Positions 9,575 to 19,900 are shown, counted from the stretch's first letter. The stretch: 64,000 nucleotides of DNA from Bacteroidales bacterium (GCA_035647615.1 DASRND010000035.1:1-64000), one strand, 5' to 3'. The notes: generated by a model not told the origin, from the sequence alone. Translations and numbers: made by a program.

Positions 9575-10915
9575 ATGTACTCAAAACAGATTATAAGCGG
9601 TTTCTCAAAATACAACAAGCAGGCAAAGCTGGAGCTGATCGCCAGTCGTTTCGACAACCCCGATCTGATCATCGACGAACTGAAGAGTTACTGGCATGAA
9701 GATGCTGCGCTGCAAAAGCTTTTTGATGAGTTTAGTGAGAACACCATCACCAACTTTTTCTTTCCGATGGGCGTAGTTCCCAACGTCAACATCAACGGGC
9801 ATCATCATGTCGTTCCGATGGTCATCGAAGAAAGTTCGGTGGTGGCAGCAGCGTCCAACAGCGCCAAATTCTGGGCTGACAAAGGTGGCTTCCATGCGCA
9901 GGTGCTTTCGACGACTAAAATCGGGCAGGTACATTTTATCTGGCAGGGCGATACAGAAAAGCTGCAGGCATTGTTTCCACAACTAAAACAGGAACTACTG
10001 CTGGGCACCCAACATCTCACCGAAAGCATGGAACAACGCGGCGGCGGCATCAGCAACATCGAGCTGATCGACAAAACTGCGGAGCTCGAAAACTATTACC
10101 AACTAAAAGCATCTTTTGAAACTGTGGATGCGATGGGCGCCAATTTTATCAATTCGGTGCTTGAGGAATTTGCCTCCATCCTTGAAATTCATTTTGATGA
10201 AAACGAACACTATCAAGGCCGTGAGAAAGAATGCCGCGTAATCATGTCGATATTGAGCAACTACACGCCTGAATGTCTTGTGAAAGTGGAAGTTGCTTGT
10301 GACATAGCCAGCCTGCGCAACGCCGACATTGACGACCCGGAAAATTTTGCCTGGAAATTTGAAAAAGCGGTGCAGATTGCGCACATCGATGTTCATCGGG
10401 CTGTAACCCACAACAAAGGGATTTACAACGGAATAGACTCCGTGGCGCTGGCCACCGGCAACGACTTCAGAGCCATCGAAGCGGCTGGCCACGCTTTTGC
10501 GGCACGCTCAGGGCACTATCGCTCACTCACCGAAATAGATGTCTCCAACGGCAAATTTCATTATAGCCTCACCGTGCCGCTGTCGCTTGGTACCGTAGGC
10601 GGCCTCACCGCCCTACATCCCATGGCCAACTTTTCGCTGCGGCTGCTACACAACCCTACTGCTCCACAACTCATGATGATAGCAGCCTCGATGGGTTTGG
10701 CTAATAATTTCGGCGCCATCAAATCGCTGGTGACCAAAGGCATCCAGGTTGGCCACATGAAGATGCATCTGATGAATATTCTAAACAGCATAGAAATGTC
10801 GGAACATGAGAAAAAGCTCGCCACCGCTCATTTTGCCATTCACAAAGTATCATTTACCGCTGTCAGGAAATTCATCATTGGATTGCGAAAAGAAGAGAAA
10901 ATCGAAAAATTCTAA
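9575..10915 (+). CDS. mvaA: hydroxymethylglutaryl-CoA reductase (class II)
   Basis: Reduces HMG-CoA to mevalonate, committing carbon to isoprenoids. The 446-residue protein has the class II substrate motif PMVIEESSVVAAAS (about 81-94; catalytic Glu 85 or 86) and the DAMGAN motif near residue 187. A C-terminal GHMKMHLMNIL segment carries the likely catalytic histidine, by analogy with the Pseudomonas mevalonii enzyme. A TTG two codons upstream (9569) is open, but ATG 9575 is the simpler start. Its TAA overlaps the next ATG (TAATG at 10913-10917), so translation is probably coupled. Confidence 0.93.
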   Translation: MYSKQIISGFSKYNKQAKLELIASRFDNPDLIIDELKSYWHEDAALQKLFDEFSENTITNFFFPMGVVPNVNINGHHHVVPMVIEESSVVAAASNSAKFWADKGGFHAQVLSTTKIGQVHFIWQGDTEKLQALFPQLKQELLLGTQHLTESMEQRGGGISNIELIDKTAELENYYQLKASFETVDAMGANFINSVLEEFASILEIHFDENEHYQGREKECRVIMSILSNYTPECLVKVEVACDIASLRNADIDDPENFAWKFEKAVQIAHIDVHRAVTHNKGIYNGIDSVALATGNDFRAIEAAGHAFAARSGHYRSLTEIDVSNGKFHYSLTVPLSLGTVGGLTALHPMANFSLRLLHNPTAPQLMMIAASMGLANNFGAIKSLVTKGIQVGHMKMHLMNILNSIEMSEHEKKLATAHFAIHKVSFTAVRKFIIGLRKEEKIEKF

Positions 10916-11871
10916 TGTCGGAAACAAAAACTTTTTCTGCTCACGGCAAATTTTTGCTCACCGCCGAATACCTGGTCCTCAACGGAGCAACAGCGCTTGC
11001 CATTCCGCTGCGAATGGGACAGGATTTACAGGTGATCATCAGTCAGGAGCCGTCTGCAGGTAAAATTTACTGGACAGCCCGCGATCAGGAAAAAATCTGG
11101 TTTGAGGCAGTTTTTGATATTAATAAACATAAAGTAATACAAAGCAGTGACGCTGACAAGGCGGCCTATCTCGAAAAGCTGTTGAATGCAGCAGCCCATC
11201 TGAATCCAAAGGCTTTAGATATTAATAATAATTATAAAGTTGAAACCCGCCTTGGATTTCGCCCCCAATGGGGATTGGGAAGCAGCAGTACGTTGATCAG
11301 CAATGTTGCCCGTTGGTTCGATGTGGATTCCTATGCACTTCATTTTGCGATAAGCAATGGCTCCGGATATGATATTGCCTGCGCCACTGCCGCCACACCT
11401 ATATTTTATACGCTTGCGCAAAAAAATATTCCACAGGTTGAAAAGGTGAATTTTTATCCACATTTTTCCGACCAGATATTCTTTGTTTATTCCGGTCGCA
11501 AGCAACAATCGGAAGGAAGCGTGCGGCAACATCAGCCAAATATCGCTATGTCGGGCGATAAAATTATTCAGGCCAGCCGTTTGTCAATAGCAATGGCACA
11601 GGCAGCCACGCTCGAAGAATTTGAAGACATCATACACGAACACAACCAAATGATGTCGCGCGTGTTGCAGAACCCTTCGGCGGCAGAAACACTTCTTCCC
11701 GGCTTTCCGGGAGCTGTAAAATGGCTGGGCGCCTGGGGCGGCGACTTTGTGATGGTTACCTGGCAACATGGCCTGGAGGAATTGAAAAGCTATTTAAAAA
11801 ATAAAGGATTTGATACCCTGTTTGCTTTTCAGCAAATGGTGGCCTTCGATAATATTTTTACAAAAAGCTGA
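10915..11871 (+). CDS. GYDIA-family GHMP kinase, candidate phosphomevalonate kinase
   Basis: GHMP-fold small-molecule kinase of 318 residues. The ATP loop is GLGSSS at 120-125, and the family signature SGYDIACA is at 150-157. The N-terminal FSAHGKFLLTAEYLVLNG matches the substrate-binding start seen in mevalonate and phosphomevalonate kinases. Its position between HMG-CoA reductase and diphosphomevalonate decarboxylase leaves the phosphomevalonate step as the obvious job, since mevalonate kinase is encoded separately at 12961. That assignment is from context; the family itself is poorly characterised. Confidence 0.8.
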   Translation: MSETKTFSAHGKFLLTAEYLVLNGATALAIPLRMGQDLQVIISQEPSAGKIYWTARDQEKIWFEAVFDINKHKVIQSSDADKAAYLEKLLNAAAHLNPKALDINNNYKVETRLGFRPQWGLGSSSTLISNVARWFDVDSYALHFAISNGSGYDIACATAATPIFYTLAQKNIPQVEKVNFYPHFSDQIFFVYSGRKQQSEGSVRQHQPNIAMSGDKIIQASRLSIAMAQAATLEEFEDIIHEHNQMMSRVLQNPSAAETLLPGFPGAVKWLGAWGGDFVMVTWQHGLEELKSYLKNKGFDTLFAFQQMVAFDNIFTKS

Positions 11872-11881
11872 ACTGAAAAAA

Positions 11882-12964
11882 ATGAATTATTTTAAAGAGA
11901 GAAAAATCGAACCCAAATCGGGCGAAGTCTCCTGGCAAAGCCCCAGCAACATTGCGCTGATAAAATATTGGGGGAAAAAAGGATTTCAACTGCCGGCCAA
12001 CCCATCACTTAGTTTTACGCTTAGCGAGTCGGTAACGCGAACTTTCATGTCCTACAAACCCGCCGCCGACCCGGAGCATTTTAAAGTAGAGCTGATGTTC
12101 GAAGGAAAGATCAATCGACAGTTTAGCAATAAGGTAAAGGCCTATTTTAATCTTTTGCAGGAGCAGATTCCATTTTTAAAATTTTTTGATTACGAAATCA
12201 ATACCACCAACACCTTTCCTCATTCTGCGGGCATTGCTTCGTCGGCCTCAGCCATGAGTTCGCTGGCTTTGTGCCTGTGCGACATGGAACAAATTATAGG
12301 GAATGTTCCCGATTCAGAAAAAATGAAGTTTTACGAAAAGGCCTCTTTTTGTGCACGCATCGGCTCGGGCAGTGCTGCGCGAAGTGTGTATGGCGGTGTG
12401 GTGAGCTGGGGCGAGATTAAAACGGCTCCCGGCACATCCGACCTCTTCGCTACCCCGGTTACACAAAACATTCATCCGGTTTTTGAAAACTATCACGATT
12501 CCATACTTATCGTTAATCGTGGTGAGAAAAAAGTATCGAGCACCCAGGGACACCAATTGATGAACAATCACCCGTTTGCTTCGGCGCGTTACACACAGGC
12601 CGCCAACAATCTGGAGAAACTGCTGGAGGTGCTTTCAGCCGGCGATCTCGAAACATTTATCAGCATCACCGAGCAGGAGGCACTTACGCTGCACGGCATG
12701 ATGATGTCGTCGATGCCCGGATACATTTTGATGGAACCCAACACACTGAATGTCATCAATGCCATCCGCAGCTATCGCGCTGAAAGTGGCGTGCCGGTAA
12801 GTTTTACGCTCGACGCCGGTCCCAATGTACATGTGCTTTATCCGCAACAATATGCATCGCAGGTACAGGATTTTATCAAACAGGAACTTTTACAATGGTG
12901 TGTTGACGGCGCAATAATCAACGACCACATGGGCACCGGCCCGGAAAGGATATCCCGCAAATGA
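11882..12964 (+). CDS. mvaD: diphosphomevalonate decarboxylase
   Basis: Converts mevalonate-5-diphosphate to isopentenyl diphosphate with ATP. The 360-residue protein shows the family motif NIALIKYWGK at 23-32, LPANPSLSFTL after it, the phosphate loop HSAGIASSASAM at 115-126, and GSGSAARS further on. The start is MNYFKERK (ATG 11882), ten bases after the preceding stop; the longer open frame overlaps the kinase gene and lacks family similarity. It overlaps the next gene by ATGA at 12961-12964. Confidence 0.93.
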   Translation: MNYFKERKIEPKSGEVSWQSPSNIALIKYWGKKGFQLPANPSLSFTLSESVTRTFMSYKPAADPEHFKVELMFEGKINRQFSNKVKAYFNLLQEQIPFLKFFDYEINTTNTFPHSAGIASSASAMSSLALCLCDMEQIIGNVPDSEKMKFYEKASFCARIGSGSAARSVYGGVVSWGEIKTAPGTSDLFATPVTQNIHPVFENYHDSILIVNRGEKKVSSTQGHQLMNNHPFASARYTQAANNLEKLLEVLSAGDLETFISITEQEALTLHGMMMSSMPGYILMEPNTLNVINAIRSYRAESGVPVSFTLDAGPNVHVLYPQQYASQVQDFIKQELLQWCVDGAIINDHMGTGPERISRK

Positions 12965-13923
12965 TTATTAAAGAAGGCGTTTTCTACGCAAAAATTCTCC
13001 TTTTTGGCGAGTACAGCATCATGTGCGACTCGATGGCGCTTACGGTGCCATACACACATTTCAAGGGAGAGCTGAGTTTTATTAATGAAGATAAATACAC
13101 CAATCTGACTTTCGCTGAAGAGTCGAATAGTTCGTTGCGCGAGTTTTTGACCTGGTTGCAAAGCATGCACGACAAAGGCGAACTATTGGTAAATCTCGAT
13201 CTGGAAACTCTGGCTGCGGATGTGGATGCTGGCATGTATTTCGAGTCGTCGATACCGCAAGGTTATGGTGTGGGGAGTTCGGGAGCTTTGGTGGCTGCTA
13301 TTTATGAACGTTACGCGCTGCAACGCATCAGGCCCTCCGACCAAATCAGCACAGAAGAGTTTGCGCAACTCAAGAAAATCTTCGCCAGAATGGAATCGTT
13401 TTTTCATGGTGTGAGCTCCGGCATGGACCCACTCAACTCTTACGTGCGCAATCCTTTGCTCATCAAACCCAATCACCACATTGAGCCGGTGGGCATCCCC
13501 CGCGACTTCTCCACAAATGGAGGCATCTTTCTTATCAATACCGGCATATCGGGCAAGACAGGTCCGTTGGTAAGTTTGTTTTTTGATAATTGCAAACAGG
13601 CTGCTTTTATGAAGTTGGTGAAGGAAGAGATGATACCGTTGACCAATAAAAGTATCGAAGCAATCCTCAGTGGCGACATCCGTGAGTTTTTCAAAAACCT
13701 GAAGTCGCTGTCGCATTTCCTCCTTTCGCACCTCAAACCCATGATTCCGTCGGCTTTCATCGACGTATGGAAAAGAGGCATGGACACTGGAACCTATTAT
13801 CTCAAATTGTGTGGCTCGGGCGGCGGTGGCTTTTTGTTAGGTTTTGCCGAAGACCTCGACAAGGCGCAGAAGATGTTGCTTTCGCAAAATGTGGAGATCA
13901 TACCCGTTTCGAGGTTTCAATAA
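12961..13923 (+). CDS. mvk: mevalonate kinase
   Basis: GHMP kinase phosphorylating mevalonate at C5. Residues 8-18 (FYAKILLFGEY) are the substrate-end motif, GYGVGSSGAL at 101-110 is the ATP loop, HGVSSGMDP near 150 carries the catalytic Asp region, and LCGSGGGG near 284 is motif 3. Length 320 is normal. Last gene of the mevalonate operon, started by an ATGA overlap with mvaD. HMG-CoA synthase and IPP isomerase are not in the window and must be encoded elsewhere if the pathway is complete. Confidence 0.9.
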   Translation: MIIKEGVFYAKILLFGEYSIMCDSMALTVPYTHFKGELSFINEDKYTNLTFAEESNSSLREFLTWLQSMHDKGELLVNLDLETLAADVDAGMYFESSIPQGYGVGSSGALVAAIYERYALQRIRPSDQISTEEFAQLKKIFARMESFFHGVSSGMDPLNSYVRNPLLIKPNHHIEPVGIPRDFSTNGGIFLINTGISGKTGPLVSLFFDNCKQAAFMKLVKEEMIPLTNKSIEAILSGDIREFFKNLKSLSHFLLSHLKPMIPSAFIDVWKRGMDTGTYYLKLCGSGGGGFLLGFAEDLDKAQKMLLSQNVEIIPVSRFQ

Positions 13924-13955
13924 GAAAAAAAACTCTTCGAATTTGCCGGTTAAGA

Positions 13956-14978
13956 TCAAAACTTCAACCCAAAACTTGCCAGCAGCATGGCTTGTTCTTT
14001 TGCAGAATAATACCTGCCATTCACGGCAATCGTAAAATGCTGCAGCGGTTCATACTGGATTCCTCCCAACAAATAATCGATGTTGTTTGTAGCTGCAGAA
14101 TGATACCGATCCCACCGAGCTAAAAGCGTGAATTTTGGCGCAAACAGCACCGATCCAAACACAGAAAAGGCATCTACATCTTTGGTGTTTTCAAAATCTA
14201 AATTGTTGATGTGGCTATATTCAGCGCCAAGCATAAATTGTTTTTGGCGAAAGCCTGAAAAAAAGCTGATCACCGATTTGTCGTCTTTTGTTGCCGTTGG
14301 TGCCGGAGCATAATCGGCATATAGTTTCAAAATCAATCCTTCCACCGGCGTGGCCTGCACATTGGCAGCATACAGCATTTTGCCCTGCTGATCCTGATAT
14401 CTGAAAGGCCCTTCGCCATTGGTTACCGATAGTTGCACGAGCACATTTTCGTGCGGCTGCACGTCGAGCTGCGCGCCAAAGTCAGCCGGCGCACCCATCC
14501 TAAACTTTTCCTGCAACGTAACCTCCACATACCTGAAACCCCAAAAAACATCCTGCACCGTGAGGTATTGCGTGTTGAGCAACTGACCGAAACGAAGCGT
14601 AAAATGCGGACTCATCTGCCATTTTATCTCAGCCATCTTCAGATAAGCCGTGTATTTGCTGCCTTCAAAATATTCCACGCCAAGTGCATCGGGCAAATGT
14701 GTGAAATGGGTGGTGCGCGTTACATCGAGCATTATCTTGCCGCTAACGTGTTGGTTGAGATCGTGCTTGTAGCCGAGGATCCCCTGATTGAAACGAAAAG
14801 CAGCGCGAGGCTCTTCTTCGATCGCCTTTAGATTGTATTTAAAATCGGCAAATATTTGTCCGAATACGGTGCCGCGCGAAACAGGCGGAACCAAAGTGTC
14901 GGCAGCAGTTTGCGCACTTACTCTCTGAAAGCTGGAGCAAAACAGATAGATAAAAATAACAAAAATGATTTTTTTCAT
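13956..14978 (-). CDS. outer-membrane beta-barrel (porin-like) protein
   Basis: After a signal peptide (MKKIIFVIFIYLFCSSFQRVSAQ) the 340-residue protein is a run of alternating aromatic/polar strands with short turns. Segments such as KLYADYAP, FMLGAEYSHI and FTLLARWDRY are typical of OprP/phosphate-selective-porin-like barrels. It ends in F (SFGLKF), the usual barrel-assembly signal. The start is the ATG complement at 14976-14978; the 64 codons upstream in frame are not signal-like. A -7 box lies at 15034-15041. It converges on the mevalonate operon with a 32-base gap. Substrate is unknown. Confidence 0.75.
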   Translation of the reverse strand: MKKIIFVIFIYLFCSSFQRVSAQTAADTLVPPVSRGTVFGQIFADFKYNLKAIEEEPRAAFRFNQGILGYKHDLNQHVSGKIMLDVTRTTHFTHLPDALGVEYFEGSKYTAYLKMAEIKWQMSPHFTLRFGQLLNTQYLTVQDVFWGFRYVEVTLQEKFRMGAPADFGAQLDVQPHENVLVQLSVTNGEGPFRYQDQQGKMLYAANVQATPVEGLILKLYADYAPAPTATKDDKSVISFFSGFRQKQFMLGAEYSHINNLDFENTKDVDAFSVFGSVLFAPKFTLLARWDRYHSAATNNIDYLLGGIQYEPLQHFTIAVNGRYYSAKEQAMLLASFGLKF

Positions 14979-15033
14979 ATGCTCATCATCGCAAAGCAAA
15001 AAAGCAGTGAGTTGCTTCTTCCTTGCGTACCGG

Positions 15034-15041
15034 CAAAAATA
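15034..15041 (-). promoter_or_regulatory. -7 box (TATTTTTG) of the porin-like gene
   Basis: Read on the minus strand, TATTTTTG matches TAnnTTTG and lies 55 bases before the start at 14978. Confidence 0.45.
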
Positions 15042-15160
15042 GTGAATTGTTGGGTTTGTAAAGAAGTCGGGTTTGGACAAGGCTACGGTGGCTGAGCCTG
15101 TCGAAGCCAGAGTCCGCTGTTGAACATCGATTGGTGAGCATAGTCGAACCAAGTCGAAGC

Positions 15161-15256
15161 CCTCGTCCACTTTATTTATACAGGCTCTTCCTGTTCTTAT
15201 CCCAAAACGGTGTCATAAAAAGCAGGCTTAGCCTGCAAGAATAAATACAGCTTAGG
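15161..15256 (-). repeat. degraded four-hairpin REP module, reverse orientation
   Basis: In reverse order it keeps the half palindrome CCTCGTCC (15161-15168), a decayed ACAGGC..CCTGT hairpin (about 15179-15194), an intact GCAGGCTTAGCCTGC (15222-15236) and the half arm CAGCTTAGG (15248-15256). It matches the modules around the RAYT gene at 31093. Both ends are cut by TTCGAC-phrase repeats (GTCGAAGCC left, GAGGTGGTTGAGC right). The 400-base gap 14979-15378 otherwise holds those phrases, including GGTGGCTGAGCCTGTCGAAG at 15084-15115 and 15275-15297. Confidence 0.7.
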
Positions 15257-15378
15257 TTGAGGTGGTTGAGCGTTGGTGGCTGAGCCTGTCGAAGCCAGCG
15301 AACCAGCTTTAAACATTTTAATTTAGATAAACAGAACCATCGCCACTGGTGCTTGTTAACTTTAAAATAAGAAACAAA

Positions 15379-16479
15379 ATGATGCTTTTTGAAAAATATA
15401 ATCTGGCCGGAACCACTCTGGCCAATCGTATTGTGATGGCGCCACTCACCCGTCGTCGTGCTGAAGAACCTGAGCTGGCGGCCAATGAATTGATTGCTGA
15501 ATATTACCGACAGCGCGCCACTGCCGGATTGATCATAAGCGAGGGCAGCCAGGTTTCGCCGCAAGGTTATGGCTACAGCGGTTCGCCGGGATGCTATAGC
15601 CAGCCTCAAATTGAAGGTTGGAAAATAGTAACCAAAACCGTCCATGAGGCTGGTGGCAAGATTTTTCTTCAGCTCTGGCATGTGGGACCTTTTTCGCATC
15701 GGCTGCTGCAACCTAATGGTGATTTACCGTTGTCGGCATCAGCTGTTCAGCCTCCCGGCGAAGTACTCACACCACAGGGTCGGCTGCCTTACGAATTACC
15801 AAAACCAATGACGACCTCGGAGATTTACCAGTCCATTCGTGATTTTGGCCAGGCCGCACAAAATGCCATGACTGCTGGTTTCGACGGAGTGGAAATCCAT
15901 GGAGCACATGCCTACATCATCGATCAGTTTATTATGGACAGCACCAACCACCGCACCGACGAGTTTGGAGGCATTGTTGCGAACCGCTCCAAATTTCTCT
16001 TTTTAGTAATCGAAGAAATCTTAAAATATCTGCCACCCGAAAAGGTGGGCTTGCGACTTTCGCCCGAAGGTTACCGCCCCGGTTTGTTCGATTCTGATGC
16101 ACGAAAAACGTTTGGCTATATCATCGAAAAGCTAAACGAATATCGTCTGACCTACCTGCATCTTAGCGAACAGATGACGCCGGAAGAGCGCATCGAAAAT
16201 GCTGAAAAGAGCTTTGTGCCGTATTATCGCAGTCTCTATCGCGGAACCTTGCTTTCGTGCGGCGGCCACAGCGGCGAGAGTGCGCGCCGGATGCTTGACG
16301 AAGGTCATGCCGATCTTATCGTTTTTGGCAAGCCTTTTATCTCCAATCCTGACCTGGTGGAAAGACTGCGAATAAATGCACCGCTGACTGCACCTGAAAA
16401 AGCTACCTTTTATCATGGCGGCGCCACGGGCTACACCGACTATCCGGCGATGAATCAAACAGCAAATAGGCTGGACTAA
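15379..16479 (+). CDS. NADH:flavin oxidoreductase, Old Yellow Enzyme family
   Basis: FMN-dependent ene-reductase reducing activated C=C bonds, sometimes nitro compounds, with NAD(P)H. The 366-residue protein has MAPLTRRRA near the N-terminus, EGSQVSPQGYG, the active-site pair H174/H177 in HGAHAYIIDQF, TNHRTDEFGG and a C-terminal FGKPFISNPDLV phosphate-binding segment. Length and motifs fit the NemA/YqjM-type OYE group. ATG 15379 is chosen; another ATG follows at 15382 and a GTG at 15349. Single gene; physiological substrate unknown. Confidence 0.9.
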   Translation: MMLFEKYNLAGTTLANRIVMAPLTRRRAEEPELAANELIAEYYRQRATAGLIISEGSQVSPQGYGYSGSPGCYSQPQIEGWKIVTKTVHEAGGKIFLQLWHVGPFSHRLLQPNGDLPLSASAVQPPGEVLTPQGRLPYELPKPMTTSEIYQSIRDFGQAAQNAMTAGFDGVEIHGAHAYIIDQFIMDSTNHRTDEFGGIVANRSKFLFLVIEEILKYLPPEKVGLRLSPEGYRPGLFDSDARKTFGYIIEKLNEYRLTYLHLSEQMTPEERIENAEKSFVPYYRSLYRGTLLSCGGHSGESARRMLDEGHADLIVFGKPFISNPDLVERLRINAPLTAPEKATFYHGGATGYTDYPAMNQTANRLD

Positions 16480-16562
16480 ATGGTTTAGGAACTAAAGCTT
16501 TTATGTTTTTTGTATTGAAATAAAAATCAGCTTGCAAAGGTTATGATAGGAAAAATAGAACA

Positions 16563-16772
16563 ATGACATTTCAACTAAACGGACAGGAATACATCGAGCT
16601 GATGAAGCTGCTAAAATTTATGGGACTGACGGATACCGGCGGTGATACCAAGCAAGCCATCGATGATGGGCTGGTGGAAGTGAATGGCCAGCAGGAATTC
16701 AGGCGACGATGCAAGCTGCGCTCAGGCGACGAGGTGGTATTTGAGGATACCACAATTACCATCGAGCCTTAA
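16563..16772 (+). CDS. S4-domain RNA-binding protein (YbcJ/YaaA-like)
   Basis: A 69-residue protein that is essentially one S4 fold: IELMKLLKFMGLTDTGGDTKQAIDDGLVEVNG, then a basic strand (RRRCKLRSGDEVVFE). Stand-alone S4 proteins of this size bind structured RNA and are often linked to ribosome biogenesis. It follows the OYE gene by 83 bases on the same strand; no functional link is evident. Confidence 0.85.
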   Translation: MTFQLNGQEYIELMKLLKFMGLTDTGGDTKQAIDDGLVEVNGQQEFRRRCKLRSGDEVVFEDTTITIEP

Positions 16773-16855
16773 AAAAATCAAATTCCTTTCAAATCATAGC
16801 GCTACGCGTTATGCTAATGGTGTCGCCTCTTTGGGGCTGAAATACAAGATTCCCT

Positions 16856-16965
16856 TTGACAAGCTGGCTTCGATTAGCTGGCTTCGACTGGTTCGACTAC
16901 GCTCACCAACCGAAGCTCAGCCACCACAGCCACCGCAGCCACCACAGCCACCGCAACCGCTTCAA
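16856..16965. repeat. TTCGAC-phrase and 9-bp CAGCCACC(A/G) repeats
   Basis: Between the S4 gene and purL lies TGGCTTCGACTGGTTCGACTACGCTCACCAACC-type sequence, in two pieces, followed by four tandem nonamers CAGCCACC(A/G) from 16918 to 16953. It belongs to the family expanded at 26.8 kb. It opens small reading frames rich in Pro/Gln or Ser/His that are not genes. Confidence 0.7.
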
Positions 16966-16975
16966 TTACCTCAAG

Positions 16976-19900
16976 CTAAATCGTTGCGATTTTCTTTTCC
17001 TCAATCCACTTCCGTGCATTTACAAAAGCTTCAATCCAGGGCGTAACCTCGTCATTGGTTCTATCGGATGGGTAATGTCCCCACTGCCAGGGTAGCAAGC
17101 TGCGCTCCAGGTGCGGCATCACGGCCAAATGGCGCCCGTCGTCGGAGGCAATGGCGGCGGCGGCATAAGGTGATCCGTTGGGGTGGGCAGGATATTCATC
17201 GTACGAATAGCGCATCGGGATGTTGTATTTGGCTTCGGATTCCGGAAAGGAAAACCTCCCCTCACCATGTGCCACCCATATCCCAAGCCGCGACCCTGCC
17301 AGCGACCGGAGCATAACCGTGTCGTTGTTTTCTATTTCTACATTTACAAATCCCGATTCAAATTTCCCGGAGGCATTGTGTAGCATTTTAGGATGCTGTG
17401 TATGATTTGGATAAATAAAGCCCAACTCGGTCATTACCTGGCAACCGTTGCAAACGCCAAGGCTTAGCGTATCGGGGCGATCGTAGAAATCCTGCAGTGC
17501 CTGGCGTGCTTTTTCGTTGTAAAGTAGCGCAGCAGCCCACCCTTTGCCGGCGCCAAGTACGTCGCTATTAGAAAACCCTCCCACAAAAACGATGAGATGA
17601 ATGTCGCGAAGTGTTTCGCGTCCCTCGATCAGATCGGTGGTATGAACATCCTTCACGTCCATCCCGGCCAGATACATCGACCAGGCCATTTCGCGGTCGC
17701 CGTTCACGCCTTTCTCGCGGATGATGGCTGCCCGTATTCCCGATGGTTTTCGGCGATTCGCATCCAGTCCAAATTGTTGCAGCGTTCCTTCAAAGCCAGC
17801 CATAAACCGGTATTTCAGCGGCTGGCGTTTGTAATTTCCGAAACGCTCAAGCGCCAAGGCCGGCGTGGACTGATGACGGTCGAGCAGATAGGAACTCTTG
17901 TACCAGACATCGCGCAGCGAATCAATATCAAAATTATAGGAATGCATCAGATGATCGATGATGAGCTGCCTTTCGGCAATGGGGCGACCAATCGGGATGG
18001 CCTCCACTCCCACCGCAGCCAGTTGTTCAGCTACTTCATCGTCAAGGCGGGTCTGAATTATTACACCGGGCTTTTCGCTGAAAAGCACCTGAATGAGATC
18101 GTCCACATCCAACTTATTGAGATTTACCGACAAGCCGCCTGAAGTATTGGCAAAGTTCATTTCGAGCAAGGTAGTAATGAGTCCGCCAGCAGAAACATCG
18201 TGTCCAGCCAAAATCATTTGCTGATTGATGAGCTGTTGGATAGCATCAAAAGCGGTAGCAAAATAGGAAGGATCAGCCACCAAAGGCGTTTGTGTGCCCG
18301 GCTGATTTAATATTTGCGCAAAGCTGCTCCCACCCAATGCAAAAGCCGATTTGGAAAAACTTACCCAAATGATCTCGGTAGCTTCTTCCCGAATCAAAAC
18401 CGGCTTAACTACTTTTCGGAAATCGCTCACTTCGGCTGCAGCCGAAATAATGACAGTGCCAGGCGAAAGTACTTTTTGTCCGTCGGGATAACGCTGGGTC
18501 ATGCTGAGCGAATCCTTTCCGGTGGGGATATTGATGCCGAGTTTTATGGCGAAATTACTAACGGCTTCCACCGCCTGATAAAGCCGTGCATTCTCTCCGG
18601 GGTTGCGCGTCGGCCACATCCAGTTGGCCGAAAGCGAAACGCCTTTGAGGCCTCCTTCGATGGGTGCCCACACAATATTGGTGAGCGCTTCGGCTATGGC
18701 AAGCACGGCACCCTGCACGGGATTGATGAGCGAAGCCACCGGAGCATGGCCAATGGAGGTGGCCACTCCGCGAAAATCGTTGTAACTCAAAGCTGCCACT
18801 CCGCAGTTATTAAGCGGCAATTGCAGCTCTCCGGCACATTGCTGTAGCGCTACCTTTCCGGTAACGGAACGATCCACTTTGTTGGTGAGCCAGTCTTTGC
18901 AAGCCACCGACTCTAACTGAAGTACCGCTTCGAGGTATTCATCAATTTTATCAATGGTATAGGAAAGCGCTTCAAATTGCAATGGTTGCAGGGTATCTTC
19001 GAGAACGGTACGCGGAGGCTTGCCAAAAAAGTCGGTAAGATGAAGATCAATGGGATGAAGAGGCTGTGAGGATCGTGCAAACACGAGCCGATGGTCGCCG
19101 GTAACTTCGCCCACCTGATAAATGGGAGCGCGTTCACGCCGTGCTACTTCCTGCAAAAGCTTCAAGTCGGAGTTGCGGATCACCAGCCCCATGCGCTCCT
19201 GCGACTCGTTGCCAATAATCTCTTTGTCGGAAAGGGTGGAATCGCCAACAGGCAATTTCTCCACGTGAATGATGGCTCCTGATTCTTCGACCAGCTCCGA
19301 GAGACAGTTCAGATGGCCACCTGCACCGTGATCGTGCAAGGTTACGATGGGATTGTCCTCCTTTTCAGCCATAGCCCGCAAAGCGTTATAAACGCGCTTT
19401 TGCATCTCAGGATTGGAGCGCTGCACGGCGTTAAGCTCTATCTGATTGGCAAACTCGCCGGTAGCCACCGACGAAACGGCACCACCGCCCATCCCGATGC
19501 GGTAGTTGTCGCCACCGAGCACCACCACGGCATCGCCCGGTTCAGGAACATTTTTCAAGGCATCTTTCTCATATCCGTAGCCAATACCACCGGCCAGCAT
19601 AATCATCTTATCATAACCATATTTTTGCTTCTCGCCGATGTGTTCAAAAGTAAGCACGCTTCCGCAGATAAGGGGCTGGCCAAACTTGTTGCCGAAGTCG
19701 CTGGCGCCATTAGAAGCTTTTATCAGCAAATCGATGGGTGGATGATAAAGCCAGGATCGCTCCGGGTTTTGTTGCTCCCACTGGCGGGCAGCTTCCAAAC
19801 GCGGATAGCTAGTCATGTACACAGCAGTGCCGGCCAAAGGCATGCTGCCGATGCCGCCGGCCATGCGGTCGCGGATCTCGCCGCCCGTTCCGGTGGCAGC

